Source: an uncultured Lachnospiraceae bacterium | Lineage (GTDB): Bacteria > Bacillota > Clostridia > Lachnospirales > Lachnospiraceae | Assembly: GCA_910586605.1 (NCBI GenBank) | Contig: CAJUJR010000089.1 | Location: forward strand, 1 to 11,776 | Reading direction: 5' to 3' | DNA: 11,776 nucleotides | Program-made: the position numbers and the translations under genes | Part shown: positions 1-7,072 of the stretch, piece by piece | How positions within the stretch are numbered: position 1 is the first letter of the stretch | Layout of the letters: each line of letters begins with the position of its first letter | Notes under the pieces: generated by a model | What the model saw: the letters and a program-made list of their open reading frames with translations, nothing else | Database searches by the model: none | Told to the model about the DNA's origin: nothing

Positions 1-12
1 GATTTATAGGGG

Positions 13-65
13 AAGATATTTTTTATTTCCTTAAGTCCGGCTACGATTGGCTGTAAATAGTAACA
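13..65 (+). repeat. Left arm of a 53-bp terminal inverted repeat
   Basis: Bases 13-65 are the reverse complement of 11724-11776 with one mismatch (A at 55). The arm begins AAGATATTTTTTATTTCC and ends near AATAGTAACA, and contains CCGGCTACGATTGGCTGT. Identity stops abruptly inward, at base 66 here and 11723 on the right. It may continue outward, because the right arm ends exactly at the window edge. It has no visible gene content. It could be the end of a dispersed repeat or insertion element whose body lies outside the window, or a recombination site pair. Confidence 0.9.
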
Positions 66-348
66 GACAAACATTGGCCCAGCAAATTAAAAACCAGCGG
101 TTAGTAGACATTTTTTAGAAATAATACTATAATGATGTTTGGGAAAATCCCAGTTAGCCCCAACACCATTATAAATAGAAAACAAAATTAATATTACCCC
201 GGCTATTAAATATCGTAATAATTTTTCGCTGGATAAATATTCATATACAAAGCGGATGATTGAGCTGTAGAGAGCTACAGCGTAATGCAAAGTAAAGTAA
301 GGAAACACGCTGGAAAGGAAGTTGCGAAAAGACACCAGGAACAAAATT
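66..348. other. Intergenic region upstream of the sensor kinase
   Basis: No convincing gene is seen here. It holds two small hairpins: TGGGA-AAA-TCCCA at 140-152 and a perfect 7-bp stem GCTGTAG-AGAG-CTACAGC at 264-281. The latter lies about 70 bases upstream of the kinase start, so it could be in its leader. A minus-strand frame is open from inside the kinase gene down to a stop at 87-89. Its last 70 or so codons read as a hydrophobic helix followed by a GVGANWDFPKHH segment; this may be a relic of a membrane protein but has no clear start or ribosome binding site. No strong promoter was recognised. Confidence 0.5.
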
Positions 349-1713
349 ATGAGTTTTTTTGATTTAGTAATCGGCAATATAATTAGTTTGCTCCAGGCAA
401 CAACACTTAATATCCTGATGGTTGCTATTTTTCTAAAATGGCGCTTCCTCTGGGATAAAAAGCATATTGGCAGAATGATTTTTATTATCATGTCAATTAT
501 TCTTTTTGAATCAATTATCGGAACCATATTTTATCAAACAGGCGTATTTCACTGGAAATATAATATTGGAAAGAATATTACAGGATATATGCTCTGCACA
601 GGAACTATGCTAATATTGAGGCAGCTCTATAGAAAAACGCTGCAAAACTGCTGGATGGCAGCAATATTATTATTTATGATAGATTCCCTTACAAATGAAT
701 TAATTGAGTCGGTTTCCCCAAACATGTTTTTTCATTTGGATGTATTAAGTGAACGCATTGCCTATATGGTTTATTTATACGGACTTTATCCAGCCATAGA
801 ATTACTTGTCATCTTTCTGCTGAACAAAACAAACGTGGGCAAACTTGTACGGCATTGGATTGATTATGCCGACCTACATTTAAAAAGCGTTCTTTTTCTA
901 AGCTTTTACCCAGCATTGACTACAGGGATTTTGGCGTTGCTTAATTTGGGGGATAAAATTGGAAATAGGGCGTCCCTTATCATCCTGATTATGCTTTTTT
1001 CCTTTTATATATTCTATACCTATATGTGGCGCGAGGAATTACAGCAGCAAAAGCTAAATGTACAGCAAATCAGTTTACATCAGCAAAGAGCCTATATTGA
1101 AAACCTGGAAAATCTCCAAAAAGAAATGCGCCGGTTCCGCCATGATTATAAAAATATGATGTCTGGAATGTATTTTCAGGCAAAAGAAGGTAATTTTAAA
1201 GCAATACAGGATTTCATCCAGGATATGACAGATGAATTTGACAGCCAGGTTGGCAAACAGATACAAGTGCTGACACAGCTTTGCAATATCCATATGCCAG
1301 AAGTAAAGGGGCTTCTCCTTAGCAAACTGGAAACAATGGAAAGAGAACAGATTCATTGTGAACTAGAAGTTCTTTATCCATTCCATTCTGCCTCCATCAA
1401 AGCTACAGATTTGTGCAGATGCCTTGGAATCCTAATTGATAACGCAATCGAAGAGGTAAAGGGAAAAGACAACCCTGAAATACATATTATGGTTAGCAGC
1501 CAGAAAGGACATACAACCTTCCGAATTAAAAATATACTGTATTCTAAAGTAGATTTCCATAAAATATGGCAAGAAGGTTTTTCAACAAAAGGGGCAGACA
1601 GGGGAATTGGCCTCACAAACTATAAAAGGATATTAGAGCGTTACGAAAATATATCCTCTCTTACCACCATACATGAGGGATATTTTATCCAAGAATTAAA
1701 GATACAGGATTAA
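349..1713 (+). CDS. AgrC-like (HPK10-type) membrane sensor histidine kinase
   Basis: This 454-aa protein would sense an extracellular signal, typically a peptide, and phosphorylate the regulator encoded next to it. The first 220 or so residues form about seven hydrophobic segments, followed by a Gln-rich linker (coiled-coil-like). The phosphoacceptor is H265 in the motif FRHDYKN, typical of the AgrC/HPK10 class. The C-terminal ATPase domain has an N box LGILIDNAIEEV (N365) and a short G box around 415-422 (GADRGIGL), with none of the longer F/G2 boxes, as usual for this class. ATG 349 is preferred, with AGGA at 337-340; a TTG at 322 in the same frame sits too close to its GGAAG. The regulator gene starts 31 bases downstream, so the two are surely cotranscribed. 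No agrB/agrD homolog adjoins it. The specific ligand is unknown. Confidence 0.88.
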   Translation: MSFFDLVIGNIISLLQATTLNILMVAIFLKWRFLWDKKHIGRMIFIIMSIILFESIIGTIFYQTGVFHWKYNIGKNITGYMLCTGTMLILRQLYRKTLQNCWMAAILLFMIDSLTNELIESVSPNMFFHLDVLSERIAYMVYLYGLYPAIELLVIFLLNKTNVGKLVRHWIDYADLHLKSVLFLSFYPALTTGILALLNLGDKIGNRASLIILIMLFSFYIFYTYMWREELQQQKLNVQQISLHQQRAYIENLENLQKEMRRFRHDYKNMMSGMYFQAKEGNFKAIQDFIQDMTDEFDSQVGKQIQVLTQLCNIHMPEVKGLLLSKLETMEREQIHCELEVLYPFHSASIKATDLCRCLGILIDNAIEEVKGKDNPEIHIMVSSQKGHTTFRIKNILYSKVDFHKIWQEGFSTKGADRGIGLTNYKRILERYENISSLTTIHEGYFIQELKIQD

Positions 1714-1744
1714 CCGAAAATTATAAAAATCAGGAGGTAAAAAC

Positions 1745-2491
1745 GTGCTTCCGGTATATATATGTGAAGACAATGCCAGAATCCGTTCTATGCAGAAGGA
1801 ATACCTGGAAAAACAGATATTAATCGAAGGCTATGACATGGAAATTGCCCTTTGCAGCAGGCATCCAGAAGAAATTCTCCAAGCAGTAGCAGCTTCCCCA
1901 AAAAGAGGTATCTACTTTTTAGATGTTGAATTAAAAGGGGAATCAATGGATGGCTTTACATTAGGCCAAGAAATCCGCAAATTAGATTCCAGGGGCTTCC
2001 TAATTTATGTAACAGCATTTCAGGATTTGGCATTTGAAACATTCCGATATCATCTTGAAGCATTGGATTACATTGTAAAAGAAACTACAGAACAAATGCT
2101 TGAAGGGATACAAAACAGCCTTAACATTATTACAGAGCGGATGTACAATGAAAAAAGGGAACAAAGAGAATATTTTACAGTAAAGGTTATGGATATTATA
2201 AAGCATATCCCCCTAGATGAAATTATGTTTTTCGAGACTTCTGGAAGGACGCACAGAATTGAACTACATGCAAAAAACGACAGAATCGACTTTCTAGGAA
2301 AGATGCAAGAACTAGAAACACAGTTAAAGGGGCACTTTTTAAGGGTGCACCGGGCTTATCTGGTTAATGTAGGAAAGATTGAAGAACTGGATTTAAAACA
2401 CCGGGAAATACTTATGGAAAATGGCGAAAAATGCCTATTTTCAAGGAATATGAAAACAACCCTCCTAAATGAAATCCAAAGCAGCGGATAA
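1745..2491 (+). CDS. LytTR-family (AgrA-like) response regulator
   Basis: This 248-aa cytoplasmic DNA-binding regulator is the partner of the kinase just upstream. The receiver domain (residues 1-125) has the acidic pair E8-D9 in YICEDN, the phosphoacceptor D60 in YFLDVEL, the conserved YVTAF switch segment and the lysine in YIVKET. The LytTR DNA-binding domain runs from about 143 to 245, with the hallmark FLRVHRAYLVNVGKIEEL and a later FSRNMK segment. It starts at GTG 1745 behind a perfect CAGGAGGT seven bases upstream. A transcription terminator overlaps its stop codon, so the kinase-regulator pair forms a closed operon. LytTR regulators bind 9-bp direct repeats about two helical turns apart. 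A candidate lies upstream of the ABC transporter genes that follow, which are the likely regulon. Confidence 0.92.
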   Translation: MLPVYICEDNARIRSMQKEYLEKQILIEGYDMEIALCSRHPEEILQAVAASPKRGIYFLDVELKGESMDGFTLGQEIRKLDSRGFLIYVTAFQDLAFETFRYHLEALDYIVKETTEQMLEGIQNSLNIITERMYNEKREQREYFTVKVMDIIKHIPLDEIMFFETSGRTHRIELHAKNDRIDFLGKMQELETQLKGHFLRVHRAYLVNVGKIEELDLKHREILMENGEKCLFSRNMKTTLLNEIQSSG

Positions 2492-2507
2492 TTCCGCTGC
2501 TTTTTAT
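2478..2507 (+). terminator. Intrinsic terminator of the two-component operon
   Basis: AAAGCAGCGG (2478-2487) pairs perfectly with CCGCTGCTTT (2494-2503) around a 6-base loop, followed by TTAT within a T-rich run. The regulator stop codon lies inside the loop. It separates the kinase/regulator transcript from the ABC transporter genes. Confidence 0.85.
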
Positions 2508-2533
2508 GTTATAGGGAATTTTGCTGTAACATA

Positions 2534-2671
2534 ATGGTTGCTGGCAAGAATTACAAAGCAATTCTTCCTAAGACACGAGTACCTGCAGCGCCTTTTTGCA
2601 ATTCAGGCTGTGCATCTTACCATTTGGGCAAAATAACCCTACCAGCCTCTTTGGGATGCTACAATACGTAA
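2534..2671 (+). CDS. Doubtful 45-codon Cys-containing small ORF
   Basis: An open frame of 45 codons runs from ATG 2534 to TAA 2669-2671, in the gap between the regulator terminator and the ABC ATPase. The predicted peptide is basic at the front (MVAGKNYKAILPKTR). Its Cys-, Ser- and Thr-containing second half has the pieces FCNSGCASYHLGK and TLPASLGCYNT. The C-x(10)-P-x-S-L spacing loosely recalls AgrD-type autoinducer precursors, which would suit the AgrC-like kinase upstream. Against it: there is no ribosome binding site at proper spacing (the nearest GGGA is 16 bases away), no AgrB peptidase gene is present, and its 3' end overlaps the likely promoter of the ABC genes. It may be chance. Confidence 0.2.
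   Translation: MVAGKNYKAILPKTRVPAAPFCNSGCASYHLGKITLPASLGCYNT
2618..2665 (+). promoter_or_regulatory. Extended -10 promoter and TACCA direct repeat upstream of ABC genes
   Basis: TGCTACAAT at 2657-2665 fits an extended -10 (TGnTATAAT) and would start transcription near 2672. There is no good -35 hexamer, as expected for an activator-dependent or extended -10 promoter. Just upstream, TACCATTTGGG (2618-2628) and TACCAGCC (2640-2647) form a direct repeat spaced 22 bases, two helical turns. That is the geometry of LytTR-binding sites, although the match to the published LytTR consensus is poor. The neighbouring LytTR regulator is the obvious candidate binder; this is inference. Confidence 0.35.
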
Positions 2672-2710
2672 ATGCTACAGGCCAAAGCAATCTTTAAGGA
2701 GGATGAAAAA

Positions 2711-3568
2711 ATGGAAAAAAATGTATTGCTTCAATTATCACACATTTCAAAACGTTACAAAACCGAGCTTGCACTAAAAGACATCAGCATAACGCTGCAC
2801 AAAGGAGAAATCCTTGGTTTCCTCGGTCCTTCTGGAGCCGGGAAAACAACAACTATTAAAATTATAACAGGACAGCTCCGCCAAACTTCTGGAGAAGCTA
2901 AAATCCTTGGCACAGATTCAACAAATATTGATGAATCCATTTATGAAAAAATCGGCGTAGTTTCTGATAACAGCGGAATTTATGAAAAAATGTCAGTATG
3001 GCAGAACCTGACCGTATTTGCCAAGATTTGGAATGTGCCAAATACAAGGGTTGAAGAAGTTTTAAACCAGGTAGACCTAGCAGATCACAGAAAAAAATTG
3101 GCTGGCAAATTGTCGAAAGGGCAAAAGCAGCGGCTTGTCCTTGCAAGGGCAGTGCTCCATAAACCAAGAATCCTGTTTTTGGATGAACCAACAAGCGGAC
3201 TTGATCCATCAACCGCTGTCAGAATCCATCAAATGCTTTCCGAGCTGAAAGAAAGCGGTATGTCTATTTTTTTGACAACACACAATATGGAAGAGGCAGC
3301 AAAGCTATGTGACCAAGTTGCCCTTTTATACCAGGGCAAGATTGTAGAATTGGGCTCACCACAAGAACTGTGCCTAAAATATAACCAGGATAAAAAATAT
3401 CAGATTCTATTAAATAACAATACAGAAATTATATTGGAACAAAATCCTGAAAATGCAGAAAAAATTTTTGGCTGGATGAAACAAAATATGATTCAATGTA
3501 TCCATTCCTGCGAACCAACTTTGGAAAGTGTATTTTTACAGGTAACCGGAACAGCATTAAATATGTAA
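2711..3568 (+). CDS. ABC transporter ATP-binding protein
   Basis: This 285-aa ATPase would energise the permease encoded downstream, probably for export of, or self-protection against, peptides or drugs. Visible motifs are Walker A GPSGAGKT (39-46), signature LSKGQKQR (134-141), Walker B ILFLDEP with D158-E159, D-loop SGLDP and the H-loop histidine H191 in TTHNME. The Q-loop position reads VVSDNSGIYEKM, so the usual glutamine is absent. The C-terminal tail ending PTLESVFLQVTG is typical of drug/lantibiotic-type ABC-2 ATPases. The chosen ATG 2711 has AAGGAGGA 7 bases upstream. An in-frame ATG at 2672 lacks a site and lies at the predicted transcription start. The permease follows after 44 bases. 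Its placement beside an AgrC/LytTR pair suggests signal-induced expression; the substrate cannot be read from the sequence. Confidence 0.92.
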   Translation: MEKNVLLQLSHISKRYKTELALKDISITLHKGEILGFLGPSGAGKTTTIKIITGQLRQTSGEAKILGTDSTNIDESIYEKIGVVSDNSGIYEKMSVWQNLTVFAKIWNVPNTRVEEVLNQVDLADHRKKLAGKLSKGQKQRLVLARAVLHKPRILFLDEPTSGLDPSTAVRIHQMLSELKESGMSIFLTTHNMEEAAKLCDQVALLYQGKIVELGSPQELCLKYNQDKKYQILLNNNTEIILEQNPENAEKIFGWMKQNMIQCIHSCEPTLESVFLQVTGTALNM

Positions 3569-3612
3569 TATTGGGAGTACACAAAACAGCATCTGAAAAG
3601 GAGGAGTTTAAA

Positions 3613-4353
3613 ATGGGAAACTTTAATAAATTAGCGGCAGTTGCACAGATTAAATGGATTTGTATTACAAAAAATACAGCAATTATGCTGGGACCTGTTC
3701 TTACCATTGGAATGGTAGTTTGCTTTAAGATATTGTACGGGATAAATTCTGGTGGGGAACTTTCTCCAATGCTGATATCCCTGCTTCTGAATATGGGAAT
3801 CTCCATCAATATCTGTTGCGATGGATTTATGATGGTTGGCACAGCCATTGCAGAAGAAAAAGAAAAACATACATTGCGGGTGCTTATGACCTCTTCTGTT
3901 TCCGGGATGCAATATTTTATCGGCAGCATAGTCTTTCCATTTATCCTAACCATCATAACCAACTTCATTATATTAGAGATAAGCGGACTTTCCATGCAGC
4001 AGGTATCTATCCCTGCCTTCCTGGCAGTCAGCGCCATTGCTTCCCTGATTAGCTGTGTCATAGGGATGATTGTGGGCATCTGTGCTAAAAACCAGATGAA
4101 TGCAAGTATGATTGCTTCCCCACTAATTATGGTATTTATGTTAATTCCAATGCTTGGAGGCCTGTCAGATGGGCTTCATAAATTGTCTGGTTTCTTATTT
4201 ACTGGAATTGTTGCAGAAATGGCGGCGGGCTTTGCAAATGGAACAGGATATGCCATAACCCCAATGGATATTGCAGTACTCTCCGGGGAATTGATAATCA
4301 GCGTTTTAATATTCCTTATGCTTTATAAAGGGAACGGGTATGAAAGAGACTAA
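3613..4353 (+). CDS. ABC-2 type transporter permease
   Basis: This 246-aa integral membrane protein has about six hydrophobic segments (near residues 24-45, 52-78, 102-124, 130-156, 165-180 and 220-240). The cytoplasmic motif GTAIAEEKEKHTLRVLM after the second segment is the hallmark of ABC-2 export permeases and contacts the ATPase. ATG 3613 follows AAGGAGGA at 3598-3605. The length fits a half-permease working as a homodimer with the ATPase encoded immediately upstream. After its TAA the same frame stays open for about 35 more codons, from a GTG at 4358, with an AAAGGAG inside it. That stretch has no recognisable product and is not called. No strong terminator was found behind the gene, so read-through toward the DHH gene is possible. 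Confidence 0.88.
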   Translation: MGNFNKLAAVAQIKWICITKNTAIMLGPVLTIGMVVCFKILYGINSGGELSPMLISLLLNMGISINICCDGFMMVGTAIAEEKEKHTLRVLMTSSVSGMQYFIGSIVFPFILTIITNFIILEISGLSMQQVSIPAFLAVSAIASLISCVIGMIVGICAKNQMNASMIASPLIMVFMLIPMLGGLSDGLHKLSGFLFTGIVAEMAAGFANGTGYAITPMDIAVLSGELIISVLIFLMLYKGNGYERD

Positions 4354-4452
4354 TCTGTGACAAAGGAGAGCCTTCGTAATAGAATATCCTATCTGTACCA
4401 CTGGCAAAGCTGCAGAAAAAAGTTAGTGCTGGAATTTTATTCCGTTATATCG

Positions 4453-4513
4453 TATAATTAACTTTAACCAGGTTATTCTTTTTATAATATTGCACAAAGG
4501 TGCAGATAGGAGG
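4453..4513 (+). promoter_or_regulatory. Possible promoter and small hairpin before the DHH gene
   Basis: Two TATAAT hexamers occur, at 4453-4458 and 4483-4488, in an AT-rich stretch; neither has a strong -35 at ideal spacing. TGCAC-AAAG-GTGCA (4491-4504) is a short inverted repeat directly before the AGGAGG ribosome binding site at 4508-4513. The promoter call is weak. Confidence 0.3.
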
Positions 4514-4518
4514 ATGAG

Positions 4519-5439
4519 ATGAGATTAGTAACAAGGTCGGATTTTGATGGACTGGCATGTGCCGCTCTTCTGAAAGAAGCAGGCATTATTGACCACTGGA
4601 AATTTGCACATCCTAAAGATTTGCAGGACGGGCTGGTAGAGATTACCGAAGATGACTGCCTGGCAAACGTCCCTTTTGTAGAAGGGTGTGGGCTATGGTT
4701 TGACCACCATAGCAGCGAACAGGAAAGACAGGAGCTGGAAGGGAAATATAAGGGAGAGAGCCGTATTACACCATCCTGCGCCCGTATCATTTATGAATAT
4801 TATGGCGGCAGGGATAAATTTCCACAGTTTGACGATATGATGGAAGCAGTTGATAAGGTAGATTCTGCAAATCTGACGATTGATGAAATTTTACATCCTA
4901 CTGGCTGGGTATTGGTTGGTTTTATTATGGATCCACGTACTGGCCTGGGACGCTGGAGAAATTTCCGTATTTCAAACTATCAGCTAATGGAACAATTAAT
5001 TGATGCCTGCCGTACTATGACAACAGACGAAATTCTGGCGCTTCCGGATGTAATAGAACGTATTGAAATATACCATGAACAAAGCGAAAAGTTCCAGGAA
5101 ATGGTTAAAAAATATACACGTGTAGAAGGAAATGTAATTATTTCTGATTTGCGGAAAGTTGACCCAATTTACTCTGGCAACCGTTTTATGATATACAGCA
5201 TGTACCCGGAACAGAACATATCAGCTTGGATTGTCTCAGGGCGAGGCGGCGAAGGCTGTTCCGCAGCAGTCGGTTACAGTGTTTTAAACCGTACCTCTGA
5301 TGTCAATGTTGGCCGGTTAATGTTAAAATATGGCGGCGGTGGGCATAAAGCCGTTGGAACCTGCCAGTTTTCGGAAGAGAATATGGACGAAATGCTGCCA
5401 AAGATGTTAGAAGAACTAATATCATTAAGTAACAATTAA
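4519..5439 (+). CDS. DHH/DHHA1-family phosphoesterase
   Basis: This 306-aa cytoplasmic protein belongs to the DHH phosphoesterase superfamily, whose members hydrolyse phosphodiester or phosphoanhydride bonds with two metal ions (for example exopolyphosphatase- or nanoRNase-like enzymes). Visible metal-binding motifs are TRSDFDGL near the N-terminus (D8, D10), the signature DHH at 62-64 in WFDHHSS, and VDKVDSAN (D112, D115). The C-terminal DHHA1 substrate-binding part ends in YGGGGHKAVGTCQ (271-283). Length and motif order match the single-domain predicted phosphohydrolases of Firmicutes. It starts at ATG 4519, five bases after AGGAGG; the ATG at 4514 is out of frame. The gene appears monocistronic, and double hairpins follow it. 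The exact substrate cannot be assigned. Confidence 0.88.
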   Translation: MRLVTRSDFDGLACAALLKEAGIIDHWKFAHPKDLQDGLVEITEDDCLANVPFVEGCGLWFDHHSSEQERQELEGKYKGESRITPSCARIIYEYYGGRDKFPQFDDMMEAVDKVDSANLTIDEILHPTGWVLVGFIMDPRTGLGRWRNFRISNYQLMEQLIDACRTMTTDEILALPDVIERIEIYHEQSEKFQEMVKKYTRVEGNVIISDLRKVDPIYSGNRFMIYSMYPEQNISAWIVSGRGGEGCSAAVGYSVLNRTSDVNVGRLMLKYGGGGHKAVGTCQFSEENMDEMLPKMLEELISLSNN

Positions 5440-5443
5440 ATAA

Positions 5444-5466
5444 GGGCGCCAACTGCGCTGGCGCCC
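5444..5466. terminator. GC-rich hairpin between convergent genes
   Basis: GGGCGCCA (5444-5451) pairs perfectly with TGGCGCCC (5459-5466) around a 7-base loop. It lies just after the DHH stop. Read on the minus strand it is followed by TTATTTAATTG, so it is the better terminator for the minus-strand lipoprotein gene. Confidence 0.7.
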
Positions 5467-5478
5467 TATCAATTCAAG

Positions 5479-5514
5479 AACGGTAAGGAATCTCTTTACC
5501 GTTTTTTGTTATTT
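5479..5514 (+). terminator. Intrinsic terminator of the DHH gene
   Basis: AACGGTAA (5479-5486) pairs with TTACCGTT (5496-5503), followed by TTTTTGTTATTTTA. The T-rich tail lies on the plus strand, so it terminates DHH transcription. It ends at the stop codon of the convergent lipoprotein gene. Confidence 0.8.
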
Positions 5515-6096
5515 TAACTGATAAACCAGGTAATCCTTTGTTGTCCCGATTTTGACTGTCAGTTTCTTCTTTGCTTTTGCAACGTTTTTTGGCACTTCAA
5601 AGGCAATTACACCTTTTTTTGTAGTTAGTGGTGTTATCTTCTTTGTAGTCAAATCTTTATCATAAGAAAGCAACTCGGTAGGCTTATATTCATATTCATC
5701 TTTATAGCAAAGTGTTGCCATAATTAGGGTATCCTCATAGCCAACACGTGGAAGGAATTCTTCCTCTTTCTTCCCATTATTTTTAACAGTCATCGTAAGG
5801 AGCACGAACTTATTTCCCTTACTTGGTTCAAAATAACGGTAACTTCCATTTTTAATCTGTGTCTTAATATCTGCTTTTTTTACACATACCTTCCAGTCAC
5901 CAATTGTTCCCTTCTTCCCAAGGGCAAGTTTTGTCACTTTTGGTTCCGGGGTTCCAGCCGGGGTAGGCTCCGGAGTTTCTTTAGACGACGTTGCAGAATC
6001 CGTAACATCTTTCACTGTCTTTGCTAACTTTCCTGCAGAACAGCCAGTAAATAACAACGCAGTACAGATAGTAAATAAAACTAATTTCCTTTTCAT
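5509..6096 (-). CDS. Lipoprotein with a DUF4352-like domain
   Basis: This 195-aa surface lipoprotein has a basic start (MKRK), a hydrophobic stretch and a lipobox LLFTGC, giving lipidated C19. A Thr/Ser-rich region and a Pro-Glu-Thr linker (about 42-53, PEPTPAGTPEP) follow. The remaining 140 or so residues are beta-rich. The pattern GTIGDWKVCVKKADI then KFVLLTMTVKNNGKKEEEF resembles the immunoglobulin-like DUF4352 fold found in many Clostridia lipoproteins. ATG 6096 is preceded by AAAAGGAGGACAA, an excellent ribosome binding site. The gene stands alone and is convergent with the DHH gene. Its role on the cell surface is not known. Confidence 0.8.
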   Translation of the reverse strand: MKRKLVLFTICTALLFTGCSAGKLAKTVKDVTDSATSSKETPEPTPAGTPEPKVTKLALGKKGTIGDWKVCVKKADIKTQIKNGSYRYFEPSKGNKFVLLTMTVKNNGKKEEEFLPRVGYEDTLIMATLCYKDEYEYKPTELLSYDKDLTTKKITPLTTKKGVIAFEVPKNVAKAKKKLTVKIGTTKDYLVYQLK

Positions 6097-6300
6097 TTGT
6101 CCTCCTTTTGGTTATGTATTACCCTGAAAGTTAATATTAACGAATTTAACGCAGGTAATGGAAATCTAAAACAGGCAAAAACATTAGTATTTAACTGCCA
6201 GAGTAATATTATCAGCGAAAACTATATTTATTGTAATGTCTTTTATAAAAAAATGCAAGGGATTTCTATTTTTTGACTTTCCCCATTTTCTGAAACCCAA

Positions 6301-6830
6301 TCACCCAAAAGCCCCTATACCAAAGCATTGAGCTAATGTAAGCTGTTGTGGCTGCTCCTTTTTCAAGAGAAACCCTTTTATGCCAGAGCGTGTTCCTGTA
6401 AGGACACGCCTGATGGCATATCCTAATGCATAGAAAATAAATTTTGGAATATCATAAATTCTTTTAGAACATTCCCGTAATTCCAGCATGAATATAGAGC
6501 CCTCTTTCTCTGAATCCATAATGCCAATATATCCTGTTGCAAGAGTCGCTAAAGTGTGCAGACAGTGACTGCATTCTCTTCATCGGTCTGTTTCTTTACC
6601 AGTGACACATAATTTTCCATAACTGTTTCTTTTTCTTCAAAAGCAAAAAGATTTCTTGAAAGTCTCCAGATTGTTTTTTTAAGCGGAATAGTTTCATTTA
6701 ATGAACGTGCAATCTCGCTCAGATGAACCTTATTCCCTGCCAAAATACCATAAAGCATCTGTGTAACAAACTTACACTTTGGTCTGGTCAGCCCTTTGCA
6801 AATTTTTTTCGGAAATTCACAAAATTCCTT
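6301..6830 (-). pseudogene. Internally deleted IS4-type DDE transposase remnant
   Basis: Two minus-strand pieces read as the two ends of one transposase. The N-terminal piece (6830 to 6549) contains KFVTQMLYGILAGNKVHL, SLNETIPLKKTI and TVMENYVSLVKKQ. The C-terminal piece (about 6555 to 6301) contains TLATGYIG, ECSKRIYDIPKFIFYALGYA and TRSGIKGFLLKK. From memory of the family, these match the starts and ends of IS4-type DDE transposases common in Clostridia. The catalytic middle, roughly 250 residues, is missing. The pieces meet near 6550 in different frames, with a TAG ending the first. No start codon remains in frame before MLYG, because a TAA lies at 6831-6833. No terminal inverted repeats were found. 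It is inactive. Confidence 0.75.
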
Positions 6831-6871
6831 TTAATTTCATACCCTAATCTGTTATAATTAAATAATGTATA

Positions 6872-6916
6872 TTGACTTTTATATTTTTAGAGATTATAGT
6901 TGACTTAACTAGTTAA
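6872..6916 (+). promoter_or_regulatory. Promoter with palindromic operator-like site before the 142-aa gene
   Basis: TTGACT (6872-6877) and TATAGT (6895-6900) are 17 bases apart, each one base off the sigma-A consensus. Transcription would begin near 6907. A perfect 12-bp palindrome TTAACTAGTTAA (6905-6916) covers that point, the place where a repressor would act. The leader to the gene at 7073 would be about 165 bases and contains three CTCAG repeats (6968-7010). Confidence 0.5.
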
Positions 6917-7072
6917 AATATTTCCAATATTCTAAAAAAGGATGGAAGGATCATTCTTGATTTAAGTCTCAGGCACCAAAGCCAATACTCTCAGACATAC
7001 TCAGGATACGAATAAATTAGAAAAAATTATTTTCAACCAGTAGATTTATATTTTTAGAAGGAGAATAAAAAG

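Noticed and set aside
3429..4079. Long minus-strand open frame opposite the ABC genes.
   Set aside because: It lies antisense to two well-supported genes, has no ribosome binding site and its product has no domain-like features. It is a shadow of the coding strand.
4354..4460. In-frame extension of about 35 codons after the ABC permease stop (GTG 4358).
   Set aside because: There is no ribosome binding site before the GTG and no recognisable sequence. It is probably an accidental open stretch.
6965..7020. GGCACCAAAGCCAATACTCTCAG resembles the 3' half of a glycine riboswitch aptamer.
   Set aside because: The conserved 5' half and closing stems could not be found, and the downstream genes have no link to glycine. 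The similarity is short and may be chance; a covariance-model search would decide.
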